This document shows positions 12,489 to 23,296 of a stretch of DNA of 64,000 nucleotides, piece by piece. A program made the position numbers and the translations under genes. The DNA lies in contig AJFK01000127.1 in assembly GCA_000467715.1 (NCBI GenBank), positions 1-64,000 on the forward strand. The letters are read 5' to 3'. Position 1 is the first letter of the stretch. Every line of letters begins with the position of its first letter. The stretch comes from Hysterium pulicare CBS 123377. Taxonomy: Eukaryota > Ascomycota > Dothideomycetes > Hysteriales > Hysteriaceae. The notes under the pieces were generated by a model. It searched no databases. It had not been told where the DNA came from and worked only from the letters and a program-made list of their open reading frames with translations.

Positions 12489-13943
12489 TTATAAATTCCA
12501 CCCCCTTTTCTTCGCAAGGCCAGTTTCCTGCCTAACAGCCAAATCCGCAATGATCTCCTCACTGCCACCGCCCACCACCTAAGAAGAACAAATCAGTACT
12601 TGTATCAAATAGAATAGACACCAATTGAGCTAGACACTCACCATCATCCTCAAATCCCGACTCATCTGCTCCACAACCGCCCCCGGCCCGCCCCTCTGAT
12701 ACCCCGCCCCACCCAAAACCTGCTGCGCCTCCCGATTCGCCATTTCCAGCATGCGTCCACCATGGACTTTGGAGAGTGCTATCTGGCCCGCGATATCCGG
12801 GTCCTGCCATTTCAGCGGGGAGAGTTGGATGTGGTAGGCGAGTTGTTCTAGCCAGGCCCAGTGGCTTTCTACGTATCGGGCGATGGTGGCCATTTTGTGG
12901 GAGATGATTTGGTTTGAGATGAGGGGCTTGTTGAAGGTGTGGCGGGTGTGGGCGTAGCTGAGGGAGGTGGAGAGGCAAGTGCGGGACTTGCGGTTGCAGC
13001 CGATGGACATGATGAAGCGCTCCTGGGTCAAGTCAGAGACATTAACTCAGAAATCCCATAAGTAAAATGACGGTACCTTGTTGAAATTGGTCATGATAAT
13101 GCGGAAACCTTCGTTTTCTTTGCCTATTAGGTTCTCTATTGGAACATGCACATCGTCGAGTTCGACGAAGCTGGCTCCTCCGGCTTTTTGACCACTGTTT
13201 GGTATTCTTCGCCACGAGAAGCCTTTGGAGGATGTAGGAATAACGACGACGGATATCCCTTTCATGCCCGGCCCACCGGTACGCACTGCCGTCGTCATAT
13301 GCGTGGCCCAGGGCATGCCAGTAATCCACTTCTTATACCCGTTGACAAGGTAGAACTTCCCATCCGGAGTCTTCTTCGCCGAGGTCTGGATATTTGCCAC
13401 ATCCGAGCCTCCACTCGGTTCGGTGATTCCCAAACAGAAGCTAGTATCGAATGTAAATAAGCCTGGTAGCCACTTCTGCTTCTGTTCTTCTGTGCCATGG
13501 TGGACAATTGGCGGGACACCAATGACCGAACCTCCTCCTAAGGCCGTCATAACTCCCCCTTCCACTCGACTCGTCTCGTCCGTCATCGTCATGAGGTGGA
13601 ATATATCAAGCTCCGCAACAGGTATCCCCGCCGGACCTGGTACATCTGCTGGTCGGTACGGCGCCGGGACATCTGCGAATGCAAAGCCGGAGCGGGCATA
13701 TTTCAGCCGTGCCTCCTTAGGCGCATCTCCTTTCTCCTCCCATTCGAGCATGTGCGGTTTAACCTCCTCATCGATGTAGGCACGCAATGCATCTCGCAGT
13801 CGTTTGTGGCTCTCGTTGTAGTATGGCGAGGCCAGGGAGCTGTACCAAGCTGGCTCGCTCCACGGGGCGAGGTTACCGAATGTCTCCCTTGCGGGTGGAG
13901 GCGTCACGGAGGGGAGAAGAGCTTCTTTTCTGGAGATCGCCAT
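12489..13943 (-). CDS. Acyl-CoA dehydrogenase family protein
   Basis: FAD-dependent acyl-CoA dehydrogenase. It should form the trans-2,3 double bond in an acyl- or related CoA, in mitochondria or peroxisome. Three exons, 13077-13943, 12642-13022 and 12489-12578, give 445 aa. Seen: N-terminal helical domain (LRDALRAYIDEEVKPHMLEW), the middle beta-domain with CLGITEPSGGSDVANIQT and NGYKKWITG (FAD/substrate contacts), then the C-terminal helical domain with ARYVESHWAWLEQLAY, SKVHGGRMLEMANREAQQVLGGAGYQRGG and a final GGGSEEIIADLAVRQETG. The family usually has the arrangement shown. No mitochondrial presequence or clear C-terminal peroxisomal signal is visible (the end is KRGWNL), so localisation is open. 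Substrate chain length cannot be stated. Confidence 0.93.
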
Positions 13944-14366
13944 TGCAAGGTAGAGATCCTACATTGAGGCAACATTGCTGACGGAGTTGCAGTCTTGTAG
14001 GCTGCCTGAGAGGAGAGGAATTGCTTTACCGCGGCATGTTGGAGCTTGGGCCATCACGAGTTAGCGGCGTGAATCGCGGGGAACGAATCGTAAATCCTTT
14101 GCTCAACCAACTCCCGCAAAGACATCTTCGAGCATCGAGAACCTGGGTAGAGGATGTGATATTTGCGTTTACATATATCGCAGTGTACGAGGTATGATCC
14201 GTTGAAGGTAGTTGCCTGGGTAACGTCAATCCAGCACTGCCACCAGGCATCAGTAATCCTTCGAACTCAAGCGCAAGGTCTCATTTCTCTTCTGTTTTTC
14301 CTAAAACAACGTCTACTTTCCAAATTCACCTTCCACCCTTTCTTTACTACTTAAGCCCCAGGCATC
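13944..14366. other. Divergent promoter region, acyl-CoA dehydrogenase / F-box-like
   Basis: 423 bp shared upstream region. The right-hand 100 bp before 14367 are CT-rich, as expected for the leader of the plus-strand gene. No clear operator was recognised. Confidence 0.45.
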
Positions 14367-15560
14367 ATGAAATCCTTCCAAACTTCCCAGTCTGGCCAAG
14401 GCCCCTCTTTAACATTAAATGATTTGAATGCCGATGTCCTACACGTGGTTTGCGAGTTCGTCGACATGTCTGTCACGGCCATGGATCGAGGAATAGCCGC
14501 CACACCAGTGAAGAACTTATCCCTCGTAAATCAACGTCTCCGTGCTATCACGCTACCATTCCTATTCCGAAAAGTGGTCGTGACAGGTCCAAAGGGGCGA
14601 TCCAACCATCTGCGCGAAGGAGACTGGGGCAGCGGGAGAAGAGCAATGGCGGATCTAGAGGCCAGTATTTCGCAACACATCAGAACTTTCAAGTTCGACA
14701 TTTACACTTCGGAACGGCCGGAAAAGCCTGCGGTTGAGGCCGACATGGAACAGCTGGCCAAGTTCTTGTCGAAGCTTCCAAGACTGCAGCGTCTTATCAT
14801 ATATATTCCAAAACCTCATGTTCCCGCGCTAGAGGAGGCTTTGAAACAAGCTGGAGTGCAATTGCCAGGCGTCGACTCTCTCACGTTTAATCCATTCTTG
14901 ATATCGATTATGGATAACTGTCCAAATGTAGAGGCGATTGCAATGCATATACCACACTATGGAACAGGCTGGACCTCCGAGACCGAAGAAACCATTGAAA
15001 CGTTCAAGAGGCAACTTGCGCAGACATTACGCAACGCAAAGCATTTGAAACACATCGACGCCATAGGATCATGGGGTGTCGAGGACGTAAATGGTAAGAT
15101 TTGTTATGTCTACGATCCTCAAACGTTTGTAGCTCACGGTATTAAAGAACTCCATTACACAACTCCACAATTGCAACGCATAGTCATGCGAGGCGGCAGT
15201 TACAATGGCTACATGTCTCCTCTCTCCGAAGTCCTCGACGCCTTATCCTCCTTCAAGAGCCTATCTCGTCTCGATATTGCTGACCCAGCAGATTTGGGAC
15301 TCGGCTTTGACGGTGGGCCATGGTGCGGAAATGCCTTCGAGGGTCCAAACGGAGCGCAACTTCTTAAGCAGGTGGAAGAAGACCAAAAGGCTGTCGAAAA
15401 CCAATCCGCCGAATGGGCGTTCTCCAAAATTGAAAACCTCAGGGAGTTGTGGATTGGAGATTATACGAAAGCAGTTAGAGTGGGTGGTGAGTTGGGACGA
15501 CAGGGCGAATGTACCTGGACGCGTGGGAGGGGATTAGATAAAAGAGACTTGGAGAGTTAA
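14367..15560 (+). CDS. F-box-like hypothetical protein
   Basis: Single exon, 397 aa. Residues about 15-75 (LTLNDLNADVLHVVCEFVD, then VKNLSLVNQRLRAITLPFLF) fit the divergent F-box-like motif of ascomycete proteins, where this helix bundle would bind Skp1 in an SCF ubiquitin ligase. The rest alternates hydrophobic strands and helices like a degenerate leucine-rich repeat region (LPRLQRLIIYIPKPH, LKHIDAIGSWG, TPQLQRIVMRGG, FKSLSRLDIADPADLG, IENLRELWIGDY). That region could bind a substrate. Such proteins are very numerous and fast-evolving in filamentous ascomycetes. No catalytic motif is present. Function is unknown beyond the motif. Confidence 0.75.
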   Translation: MKSFQTSQSGQGPSLTLNDLNADVLHVVCEFVDMSVTAMDRGIAATPVKNLSLVNQRLRAITLPFLFRKVVVTGPKGRSNHLREGDWGSGRRAMADLEASISQHIRTFKFDIYTSERPEKPAVEADMEQLAKFLSKLPRLQRLIIYIPKPHVPALEEALKQAGVQLPGVDSLTFNPFLISIMDNCPNVEAIAMHIPHYGTGWTSETEETIETFKRQLAQTLRNAKHLKHIDAIGSWGVEDVNGKICYVYDPQTFVAHGIKELHYTTPQLQRIVMRGGSYNGYMSPLSEVLDALSSFKSLSRLDIADPADLGLGFDGGPWCGNAFEGPNGAQLLKQVEEDQKAVENQSAEWAFSKIENLRELWIGDYTKAVRVGGELGRQGECTWTRGRGLDKRDLES

Positions 15561-15842
15561 AATGCAACAGACCTTTGCCGATCTAATCAAGATGCTCCCC
15601 ACTAGTTCGCTTCCGTCTTCGAGCAGAGAATGGTACTGCTAACCAGGTGTTGTTTGGTTGAAGGGTGGGTTCATTCGGCTAAAATTAATATATCCACGAC
15701 GAAGTCAATCCGGGATAGAGCATAGGCACTATATAACCTGGATATACTCCAAGGAAACAATATGTCATTCGAGTTTCTTTTTAAGCATTTCTGTCCCTTC
15801 TTCCCCATTCATGATCGTTTGCTTGATGTACCTCTTGTGAAC

Positions 15843-16952
15843 ATGTTGGAACTTCTTCTCGCACTTCTCGCTCTAGTTTCCGGGATTGCAGCCATACCAA
15901 TAGGTAAGTTTCGTTGATCTCAATATTTTCCTAAGCGTCTACGTCTTATTACAGTTCGCTTTCCTGCCTTCAATTCCTCAGACCTTCTCCTAACAATTTC
16001 AAGCTGTTAACTATACTACTACCTACCGTACTCTTAAATATGGCCCCTACACCGTACCACCCTCCGGCATGCAAAGCTTCATAAACCTAAACGCCACAAA
16101 GCCCTGCTCAGACTGCTACATAACCTCCCTCCACGCCGGTCTTCAATACCCGAACGGCACGACCGCAAACACAGACACAGGCATGTGGCTACACCACGCC
16201 GTTCTCTTCAACCTCGCCCGAAAAGATGCCACATGTCCGACATCCGACCCCGAACGGTTTTTCGCGAGCGGCAACGAAAGGACCGAAGTTGATTTCACAG
16301 GGAACGGGTCGCTGAAGGCGGGATATGGGATCGGAAAGGGGGAAGGAATTGGATTGCTTGCGGAATTGATGAATGAAGCTGAGGTGGCCAGAGATGTTGT
16401 TGTCACGATTACATATGGGTTTGTGACTGTTTCGAATGGGACTGATGGCTCGAAGGCGTGGAGGAAGGTTACCCCGGTTTGGCTCGATATTGCGGGGCCC
16501 TGTAGCGGGTCTGAGGTTCCTGGCTATGCTGACACGATCCATGAATACGCTTCCCCGACCTGGATTTCGAGTATTGGGGGTAAGATTGTGTATGTGGGTG
16601 CGCATGTGCATGATGGAGGGACAAGCATTGAGGTCTTGAGGAATGGGACCGTTCTGACGAATTCGACGGCACAGTATGGAGAGAGAAAGGGGTATGTAGG
16701 GGATATGGGTGGTATGCAGATGGAGCATGTATCTTCGATTGAGCCGTTTAGAGATGTTGGGATGTTGGGGGTTGGGGATGTGCTTGGAGTTAAAGCGGTT
16801 TATGATACGGTATGTTGTCACTTCACGGGGTTGAGCATGGAAGAAAGCGCTGACCGACTTCCCTGTAGAAGAAGTATATGCCCATGATGAACTCGAACGG
16901 AACGGTGGAGCCGGTGATGGGAATAGCTATGGTTTATGTTATGGCTGCTTAA
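15843..16952 (+). CDS. Secreted SURNod19/PHM-fold-like protein
   Basis: Three exons, 15843-15903, 16004-16809 and 16869-16952, give 316 aa. The ATG at 15843 opens a typical signal peptide (MLELLLALLALVSGIAAIPI), which overlaps the first intron. The body reads NYTTTYRTLKYGPYTVPPSG, then MWLHHAVLFN and later KIVYVGAHVHDGGTSIEVL. This histidine pattern recalls the stress-up-regulated Nod19 (SURNod19) family and the two-domain copper monooxygenase (PHM) fold, which use His-His and His-x-His ligands. There are many N-glycosylation sequons (NAT, NGT, NGS, NST). Activity is unproven. A copper-dependent oxidase role is inference; a non-enzymatic secreted protein is equally possible. Confidence 0.8.
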
Positions 16953-17623
16953 GAACGAACAAGAACCTGACCGGTTTCAACCTGGAGGTGACCACGACAT
17001 AGGACAAAACTGCCCATACAAACAGTGTTTCTAAAGGTGCTGCTTTCTCCATGAGTTTGTGGTATGTTGCTTTGCGCTTCAGAAGCGAAGCTTACGACTT
17101 GAAGGTGTGCCTTTAAGAAATGAAAGCTAGTTAAAATAGATTTTACATACATTTTAAAAAAGCGGAGGAGAAGAAGTCGCTCTCGGAAGCTTCTTGTTTT
17201 GGCCACCACGATGTTGACTTTTATAGGTGATTGATGAAACAAATATTTTGTATAGAAGTCATGCTCTTGCCTCTGATTTCATCATCTCTGACCGGACTTT
17301 TCAGTATCACTACTTTTATAGGACTGTAGGGGAGACCTGTAAGGAACTGTAAGGGAAACATGTAGACCTGTGCTACTCTGGCAAGGTTCGAAATGACATG
17401 ACAGAAGGTCCACAGGACGAAATCGCGTTAATCTAAAGAATGAGATCCATCGCAGGAGAAACTTAAATTTTATTTTTGGTTGCACTTGCCACGAAGGCCT
17501 TGGACCTTTGATTCGAGGTTGGAGAGTGCAGGTTGCCGACCCCGGATTTTCTTTGCTTCCGGCGCCGCATCCGAACTCCCAAACTTTGTCAAGTCCCTAT
17601 CCCGACCAGAGCGGAATCAACTC
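16953..17623. other. Intergenic before mitochondrial L1 gene
   Basis: 671 bp with the 3' flank of the SURNod19-like gene, an AT-rich middle (17100-17300) and the promoter of the L1 gene. No gene seen. Confidence 0.45.
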
Positions 17624-18655
17624 ATGGCTTGCGCAAAGTCGTCCGTCGCTCAATTGAGCAAATCTGCATTCGCTTCATTAAGCAGACCCAATGTTTGTCT
17701 CTCGCAAAGGATAATCCTGCCTTTGCAGCCATTCCGATGCGCGACAACTGGCACCTCCGCGAACGCCGCAAAATACAGACGAAAGGAGCAACCAGGATCT
17801 TCAAAAAAGAGAAAAGGCCGCGCCACCTTCATCAATCGTGATCTGCGAGATGCTGAACAATTCACTTTGGTTGACGCGATGCAGTAGGTTCCTCCGAAAG
17901 TGAAAGGTAAACGGGATGTCGCTGATCCAATCTCTGCAATAGGTACATACGAGCCTTTGAAGTCGGTCGAAATCCCAAATCCTCCAAATACGAAATACAT
18001 GTTAAATTACGGACATTGAAGAATGGACCTGTCGTACGGAATCGTCTACGTCTGCCACATCCCGTGCGATCAGATATCAGAGTTTGCGTTATTTGTCGGC
18101 CGGATTCAAAGGCTGCGGAGGATGCTAAGAAGGCTGGAGCTACACTTGTGGGAGAAGATGAGGTCTTTGCGTTGATGAAAGAGGGCAAGATCGAGTTTGA
18201 GAGATGTATATGCCACATCGATTCCGCACCCGCGATGAATAAGGCTGCGCTGGGAAGAATATTGGGTCCACGTGGCATGATGCCGAGTGCAAAGATGGGG
18301 ACTGTTGTCAAGGACGTTGGCAGCGCCACTAAAGATATGATGGGTGGAAGTGAGTACAGGGAGAAAATGGGTGTCGTACGTTTGGCTGTAGGTCAGCTGG
18401 CATTCACGCCAGAAGAAATGCAGAATAACATCAAGGCGGTCATGGAACATATAAAGAAGGATATTGGGGTTATCAGTGAGAAAATATCGAAGGATATCCA
18501 CGAAGTGGTTAGTACGGCTGTTCCAATTGTCTCTGAAAGAATCTGCTGACAATTCATAGGTGCTGAGTTCGACCAATTCGCCCGGTTTCAGTTTGAATGG
18601 GGAGTTCACAACCCCTAATTCCGTGCCATCAAAGGACTTGTCCACTGCTATGTAA
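17624..18655 (+). CDS. MRPL1: Mitochondrial large-subunit ribosomal protein uL1m
   Basis: Ribosomal protein L1 of the mitochondrial 54S subunit, which forms the mobile L1 stalk near the E site. Three exons, 17624-17883, 17943-18507 and 18560-18655, give 306 aa. The start MACAKSSVAQLSKSAFASLS is Ser/Ala/Lys-rich without acidic residues, as in a matrix-targeting peptide. Upstream frame codons are open to 17480, but the ATG at 17624 gives the better presequence. L1 features: IRVCVICRPDSKAAEDAKKAGA, EDEVFALMKEGKIEFERCI, the signature LGPRGMMPSAKMGTV, and KDIHEVVLSSTNSPGFSLNG. Its stop lies 65 bp from the end of the convergent COG2 gene, so the transcripts probably overlap. Confidence 0.94.
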
Positions 18656-18719
18656 TATAGTTTAGAATCGTTGTACATATATGGGTATCCCAATAGATGG
18701 GTGGAATGCTCTTCAAGCA

Positions 18720-19645
18720 TTAACTTTTCACCTTTTTCAAAACCTTGACTGCCTCGGCCGCTTCATCCATCTCTCGATAGAGTGCAAGAATTCCCATAAC
18801 ACGTTGCGATCCCGCCACACCAGCAGTCTTTGCCTGCTTGAGAGCCGTACTCAAGTCCAACAACAACGTATTCCGAACCTTGAACATTCGTGGTGACTGC
18901 GCCTGCACGAACGGATGGTTGATTCCAACTTCTTCTGAAAGCAGTTGTACCAGTCTATATTGCTGCACATGCTTCCGAAGCTTCGGTAGAGAGATAAAGT
19001 GCTTGTCATCGTCCTCTTCATCGGTGGTATCGTCACTATCGTCCACGTCCGCAGGCTCGTGGCCATTGGGCATCGGTCCTGACTTTCCCGCCGAAGCCAC
19101 CATAAGTCGTTCCTCAAGAAGCGTCAATCTGGCCTCAAAGTCCAAGAGCATCCTCCCGAAAGCGACTTGCTTGCTAATATCGGTCTTCTCCTCCACTAAT
19201 ATTTGTGCATCTTTCTCCTTCTCGATAACTCTATTTCTCACGGCTTCAACGTCCTTCCTGAAGCCTAGTAGTCCTACTCGGACCTCTTCGACCTTCTCGT
19301 CTCCACCTTTCAGACTACTTCCTAAGCTCAGAAAGTCCTGATAATTCGAGTTGACGAGGTCGAGTAGTTCTTTGTTGAGCAGCTGACTGCGAGCTCGGAG
19401 TTCAGACCGAAGGTCTTCGAGAGTTTGATGGCGATTGTGAAGTGAACTCAGGTATTCGGAGGGTGAGAAATCGGATGCAAGGAAGTCACTCCGTTGGAGG
19501 GGTGTCGGATATGGCAGTGTGTCATCATCGTCGTCGGAAGCTGAAGAGGCGGAGGAGCCGCCAAACTGTTGATCATTGCAGGGTCAGACATCGTATTAGG
19601 CTGTGGGGAGAGTGAACGAAGAATACATACGTAGAAGCGGCTCAT
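18720..19645 (-). CDS. COG2: Conserved oligomeric Golgi complex subunit 2
   Basis: COG2, a lobe A subunit of the COG tether for retrograde intra-Golgi vesicles. Two exons: a 15-nt first exon at 19631-19645 coding only MSRFY, an intron at 19566-19630, then 18720-19565. The product is 286 aa, close to the short fungal Cog2 (~260 aa). The N-terminal COG2 signature is clear: LPYPTPLQRSDFLASDFSPSEYL, LRSRSQLLNKELLDLVNSNY and FLSLGSSLKGGDEKVEEV. Coiled-coil-like helices follow to about residue 165. An acidic linker (DVDDSDDTTDEEDDD) and a C-terminal helical region come last. It lies head-to-head with the NADH pyrophosphatase gene over about 300 bp. Confidence 0.92.
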
Positions 19646-19949
19646 GGATGCATTGTTTTGTGTAGAGAATTGGTGGGTGGTCGAAACAAGCTCGTCGATT
19701 GCTTATCGATAAGGGATCGGAGATGTGGGTATGTTTTGCCGAGGCCATAAAGAACCTTGGAATGACTGCCGCATCATCGACTTCTGCTTGGTCATCATGC
19801 TCCTCTGTGGGGCAATGAACCGTGGAGTAGTCCGAGGCTTATGTCCTGAATCTCTCCACGCATTGCCCAGGTAACTGCCATCTTTCCTTCCGACATCTTC
19901 TCTCTTTCGTAACTCTGCAGCATCACTACTCCACTCGCGATTCGCCGTA
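19646..19949. promoter_or_regulatory. Bidirectional promoter, COG2 / NADH pyrophosphatase
   Basis: The 304 bp between two divergent start codons must contain both promoters. No TATA box or known operator stands out. Confidence 0.5.
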
Positions 19950-21308
19950 ATGCCACTTCCTGTACCCGAACTTCCTGGGCCAGCGCATGCGGAATTGGAC
20001 TCGATGCTGAGCCGCAAGTTCGGAAAGGAGGTCGCAAACTACTTCTCTGGTAGGTCGGCCTCTTTGAAATGTGAAGAAGGGTATCTCAATGACTAAATGT
20101 GGCTCCAGGTTCACCTTTGAACCGAGTATCCTTCCTGCGACCAGACTATTCGTTCCTGTCACTCGCTCTCAAGCACCCTTCGGCCTCATTCCTCATCTTT
20201 AACAAATCAGAACCCCTAATAAAGTCTCCTACAGAATTAGCATATGCTTCGTATAAAGATGTAATACCAATCATCGGAGAGGACCCGTATGCTAAATCGG
20301 AGGAAGACACGATCAAGGACTACAACTCTTCCACATATCTGCCCCAGTTGATATTTTTGGGTCTCGATGAGCGCAAGCAAGGATTTATGTATAAAGACCA
20401 CTACAAAGGCGCGCCGTACTTTGCATTAGACGTTACTCCAAAGGATCCCATCACCTCAGCTGCGGAAGCATTGATCTCGTCGTTTGAATCCAAGGGGCTA
20501 TCATTTTCCAAGGGTCGAATGCACTTGTCCCTTCAACCGCAAGAGGGTATGTCAGATTTCACTGCGTTATCGGGTCTTTCAAACACTCCCACTGACTTCC
20601 AGTCCAGCCGCCATCTACGCTGAGGGTCGTCATCTCTTGGACTGGAATTCTCGCAATCCCTACTGCGCGGCATGTGGCTATCCTACGCTCTCCGTCAACG
20701 GTGGATTCAAACGCACGTGTCCGCCTCGAGATCTTGCGACGTCACTTAAAAATGCCACTGAATCACCAGATCGCCCTCCTTGCGCAACTCGCACTGGCGT
20801 TTCCAATCTTTGTTTCCCGCGTACCGACCCGACCGTAATCATGGCCGTAGTCTCCTACGATGGACAGAAAATTCTCCTTGGTCGTTCAAAACGCTTCCCA
20901 CCCCTCTGGTACAGCACATTAGCCGGATTTCTCGAGCCCGCCGAAAGCGTCGAAGAAGCGGTGCGTCGCGAGGTCTGGGAAGAAAGCGGTATTCATCTGG
21001 GACGGGTCGTCATTCACTCCACCCAACCCTGGCCGTATCCTGCAAACCTCATGATTGGGGCCATTGGCCAGGCTATTCCGGGTGGTGAGAAGATCCATTT
21101 GGGACACGACGCTGAGTTGGAGGATGCGAAATGGTTCACTGCTGATGAGGTGCGAGAGGCTTTGAGAGTTGGCACGAGTGGGCTCGGAGAGGACGCCGGG
21201 CCCCAATATAAGGAAGGAGGATTGAGGTTGCCTCCGAAGACGGCGATCGCTAATCAGCTGCTGAGTGCTGTTGTTGGGGGGTTCCTTGGAGGCGAATTTA
21301 AGATTTAA
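19950..21308 (+). CDS. NPY1: NADH pyrophosphatase (Nudix, NudC/Npy1 type)
   Basis: Cleaves NADH (and NAD-capped RNA in some homologues) to NMNH plus AMP; yeast Npy1 is peroxisomal. Three exons, 19950-20049, 20109-20546 and 20608-21308, give 412 aa. Splicing at the second of two tandem AGs (20607) is needed to keep frame. N-terminal domain: MLSRKFGKEVANYFSG, LNRVSFLRPDYSFLS. Zinc-ribbon-like part: YCAACG and KRTCP (Cys about 199, 202, 217), with the fourth likely ligand displaced to Cys 238 in PPCATRTGVSNL. Nudix box at about 286-308, GFLEPAESVEEAVRREVWEE. The NudC-specific QPWPYP element follows it. Start chosen because an in-frame stop lies upstream and no other ATG intervenes. There is no obvious C-terminal PTS1 (end EFKI). 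Confidence 0.94.
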
Positions 21309-21903
21309 ATATCAGCTACCAGAGAGGCACTCTCAGGTCGAATCTCGCTGGTAAAGATGCGTTGTTTGGATAGATTCTACAACATAGACGGTCTGGTTTG
21401 CTCGCCTGGTCTTAGATACTCTATATTAGTAACCATATAACCTATGCTCTCTGGTACTATACCACTAGTCGACTCCATTAATACCTGGGTAGCCTATCTT
21501 GCCGGTAGTGTACTTGACTAATAGTTTACTAAATACTATTACTTATGGAGACAATTCATAGGTTCTATTATCGTAGAGTCTACTATTAGTAGATTTATCA
21601 TGACTAGATTGCGTTATTGAGAGATTTCGTAATTAAAGGATTTCATTGACTTTAACTAGGTACATTTCCACTTCTCCGGAACTTCCCTCTCATCTTTATA
21701 CAGTACAGTAGATGATTGCTTAACACAACACCAGCCTCTAATACTTAGAAAATAGTGACACAAGAAAGCTATACACCAAGTTCGCCGACTGTGCTATCGT
21801 TGATAAGAGCTTGCAGAAATTTGGACGGTGGAGGTATTCACACCAGAGAAGCAAGTTCATTGACATGTTATTCCACAAAATTACATTTACATTGGTTCTC
21901 TTC
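21309..21903. other. AT-rich convergent 3' region
   Basis: Tail-to-tail 595 bp. The segment about 21410-21660 is rich in TA steps and short palindromes: a 15-nt one at 21579-21593 (TCTACTA-T-TAGTAGA), and arms AATAGT/ACTATT at 21520-21540. No coding potential. It could be an old C-to-T-mutated repeat or simply 3' flank. Confidence 0.4.
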
Positions 21904-23097
21904 TTAAGGAAGTACAATGTATTTCTCCAAATGCTTCGGTATTGATCCCAGTAGGTTCTTTTCTTGTAGCCATTTCTTTGAAAACAGCCTGTCCGCATAG
22001 CGATACGCGCCGTCGCAGAGCAACGTAACGACAGTGTGTCCCTTGCCAAGCTTCTCCGCGACTTCTTTAGCAGCGACAACATTGAGACATGAGCTTGCAC
22101 CGAGATACAGCCCTTCTTCATCAAGACACCGATACACCATTTCGATAGTCTTTTCATCGCTGATGTGTAAAGAGTCATCAACAAGGTCAATATCCGGCTT
22201 GAGATTATCGGTCACTCGACCTTGTCCAATGCCTTCCGTGATTGATGAACCGGTCCTCTCTATAAGCTTGCCTCCGCTTTGGATGTATGAATGGAGTACG
22301 GACCCCGGTGGATCGGCTAGGAACGACTTCACTCTCCCGTCTGATTTCTCTTTTAAATATCTAGTCACACCCGCCAAAGAGCCACCCGTACCTGTCGCAC
22401 ATGTGAAGGCATCGATCTTCCCCTCGGTCTGATACCAGATCTCCGGGCCTGTAGTCTCTATATGCGCTTGTCGATTCGCAATGTTATCGAACTGATTTGT
22501 CCACACAGCATTATCCATACTCTCAGCATGTCTCTTCGCCTGATGATTGTAGTTCTGCGGGTTCTCAAATGCTACGGCCGGTACAGGATAGACCTCCGCG
22601 CCTAGAAGTCTGAGGAGATCAATCTTCCCTTGCGATTGTGTGTTTGGCATGTAAATGACCAGCTTATACCCTTTGGACCGGCAGACGTGCGCAAGACCAA
22701 TTCCCGTGTTCCCCGCCGTCCCTTCTATTACGGTGCCTCCTGGCTTCAGCAGACCTAGGTTCTCGGCGTGTTCTACGACGTACAGCGCAGCGCGATCTTT
22801 AACGGAGCCGCCGGGATTCTGGAATTCGGCTTTTCCTAAGACTTCGCAGCCTGTTTCTTCGGAAAGACGTTTTAATTTTACCAGTGGGGTCTTGCCAATT
22901 GCTGGGACAGGTTAGTCCTGCCATTGATGTTACGTTTCGTGGATCAGATTACCATCAATCAAGCCTCTGCTAGCGATTCCTTGCGCCTTAGAAACAGTGA
23001 TGCCATGTTGTAGCACTGCCTCCGACTGGATTGGTGACATGTTTTCTGTAGCCCGCCAAGCGGTCGCAGCAAGTCGCCGCGAGGCCGTTCTGAACAT
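21904..23097 (-). CDS. Cysteine synthase-like PLP enzyme (Mcy1/cysteine synthase 2 type)
   Basis: Fold-type II PLP beta-replacement enzyme. Two exons, 22953-23097 and 21904-22901 (intron 22902-22952), give 380 aa. Seen: [25 protein letters not shown] with the PLP lysine at about 83, [15 protein letters not shown] (phosphate/substrate loop), [27 protein letters not shown] and [16 protein letters not shown]. The Arg-rich N-terminus ([20 protein letters not shown]) looks like a mitochondrial targeting sequence. The GTAGNTG loop and overall pattern match the fungal 'cysteine synthase 2'/yeast Mcy1 branch rather than the main cytosolic O-acetylserine sulfhydrylase. Whether it makes cysteine in vivo is therefore open. 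Confidence 0.92.
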
Positions 23098-23296
23098 TGT
23101 TGTCAATTGAGAGGTTGACGGTACAGAGCCTTTTCATCATGGAATTATTGCGCCATGGCTTGGCACACGCACGTGCATGGATTATCAAGGCGGGGATGGA
23201 AAAAGGATATTGCGGTGTTTACATGTCATGCCACTTTCGTCAACACAACTTCAATGAGCATCGCCAACGAAGAGAACGAATACAACACAACTCAAG

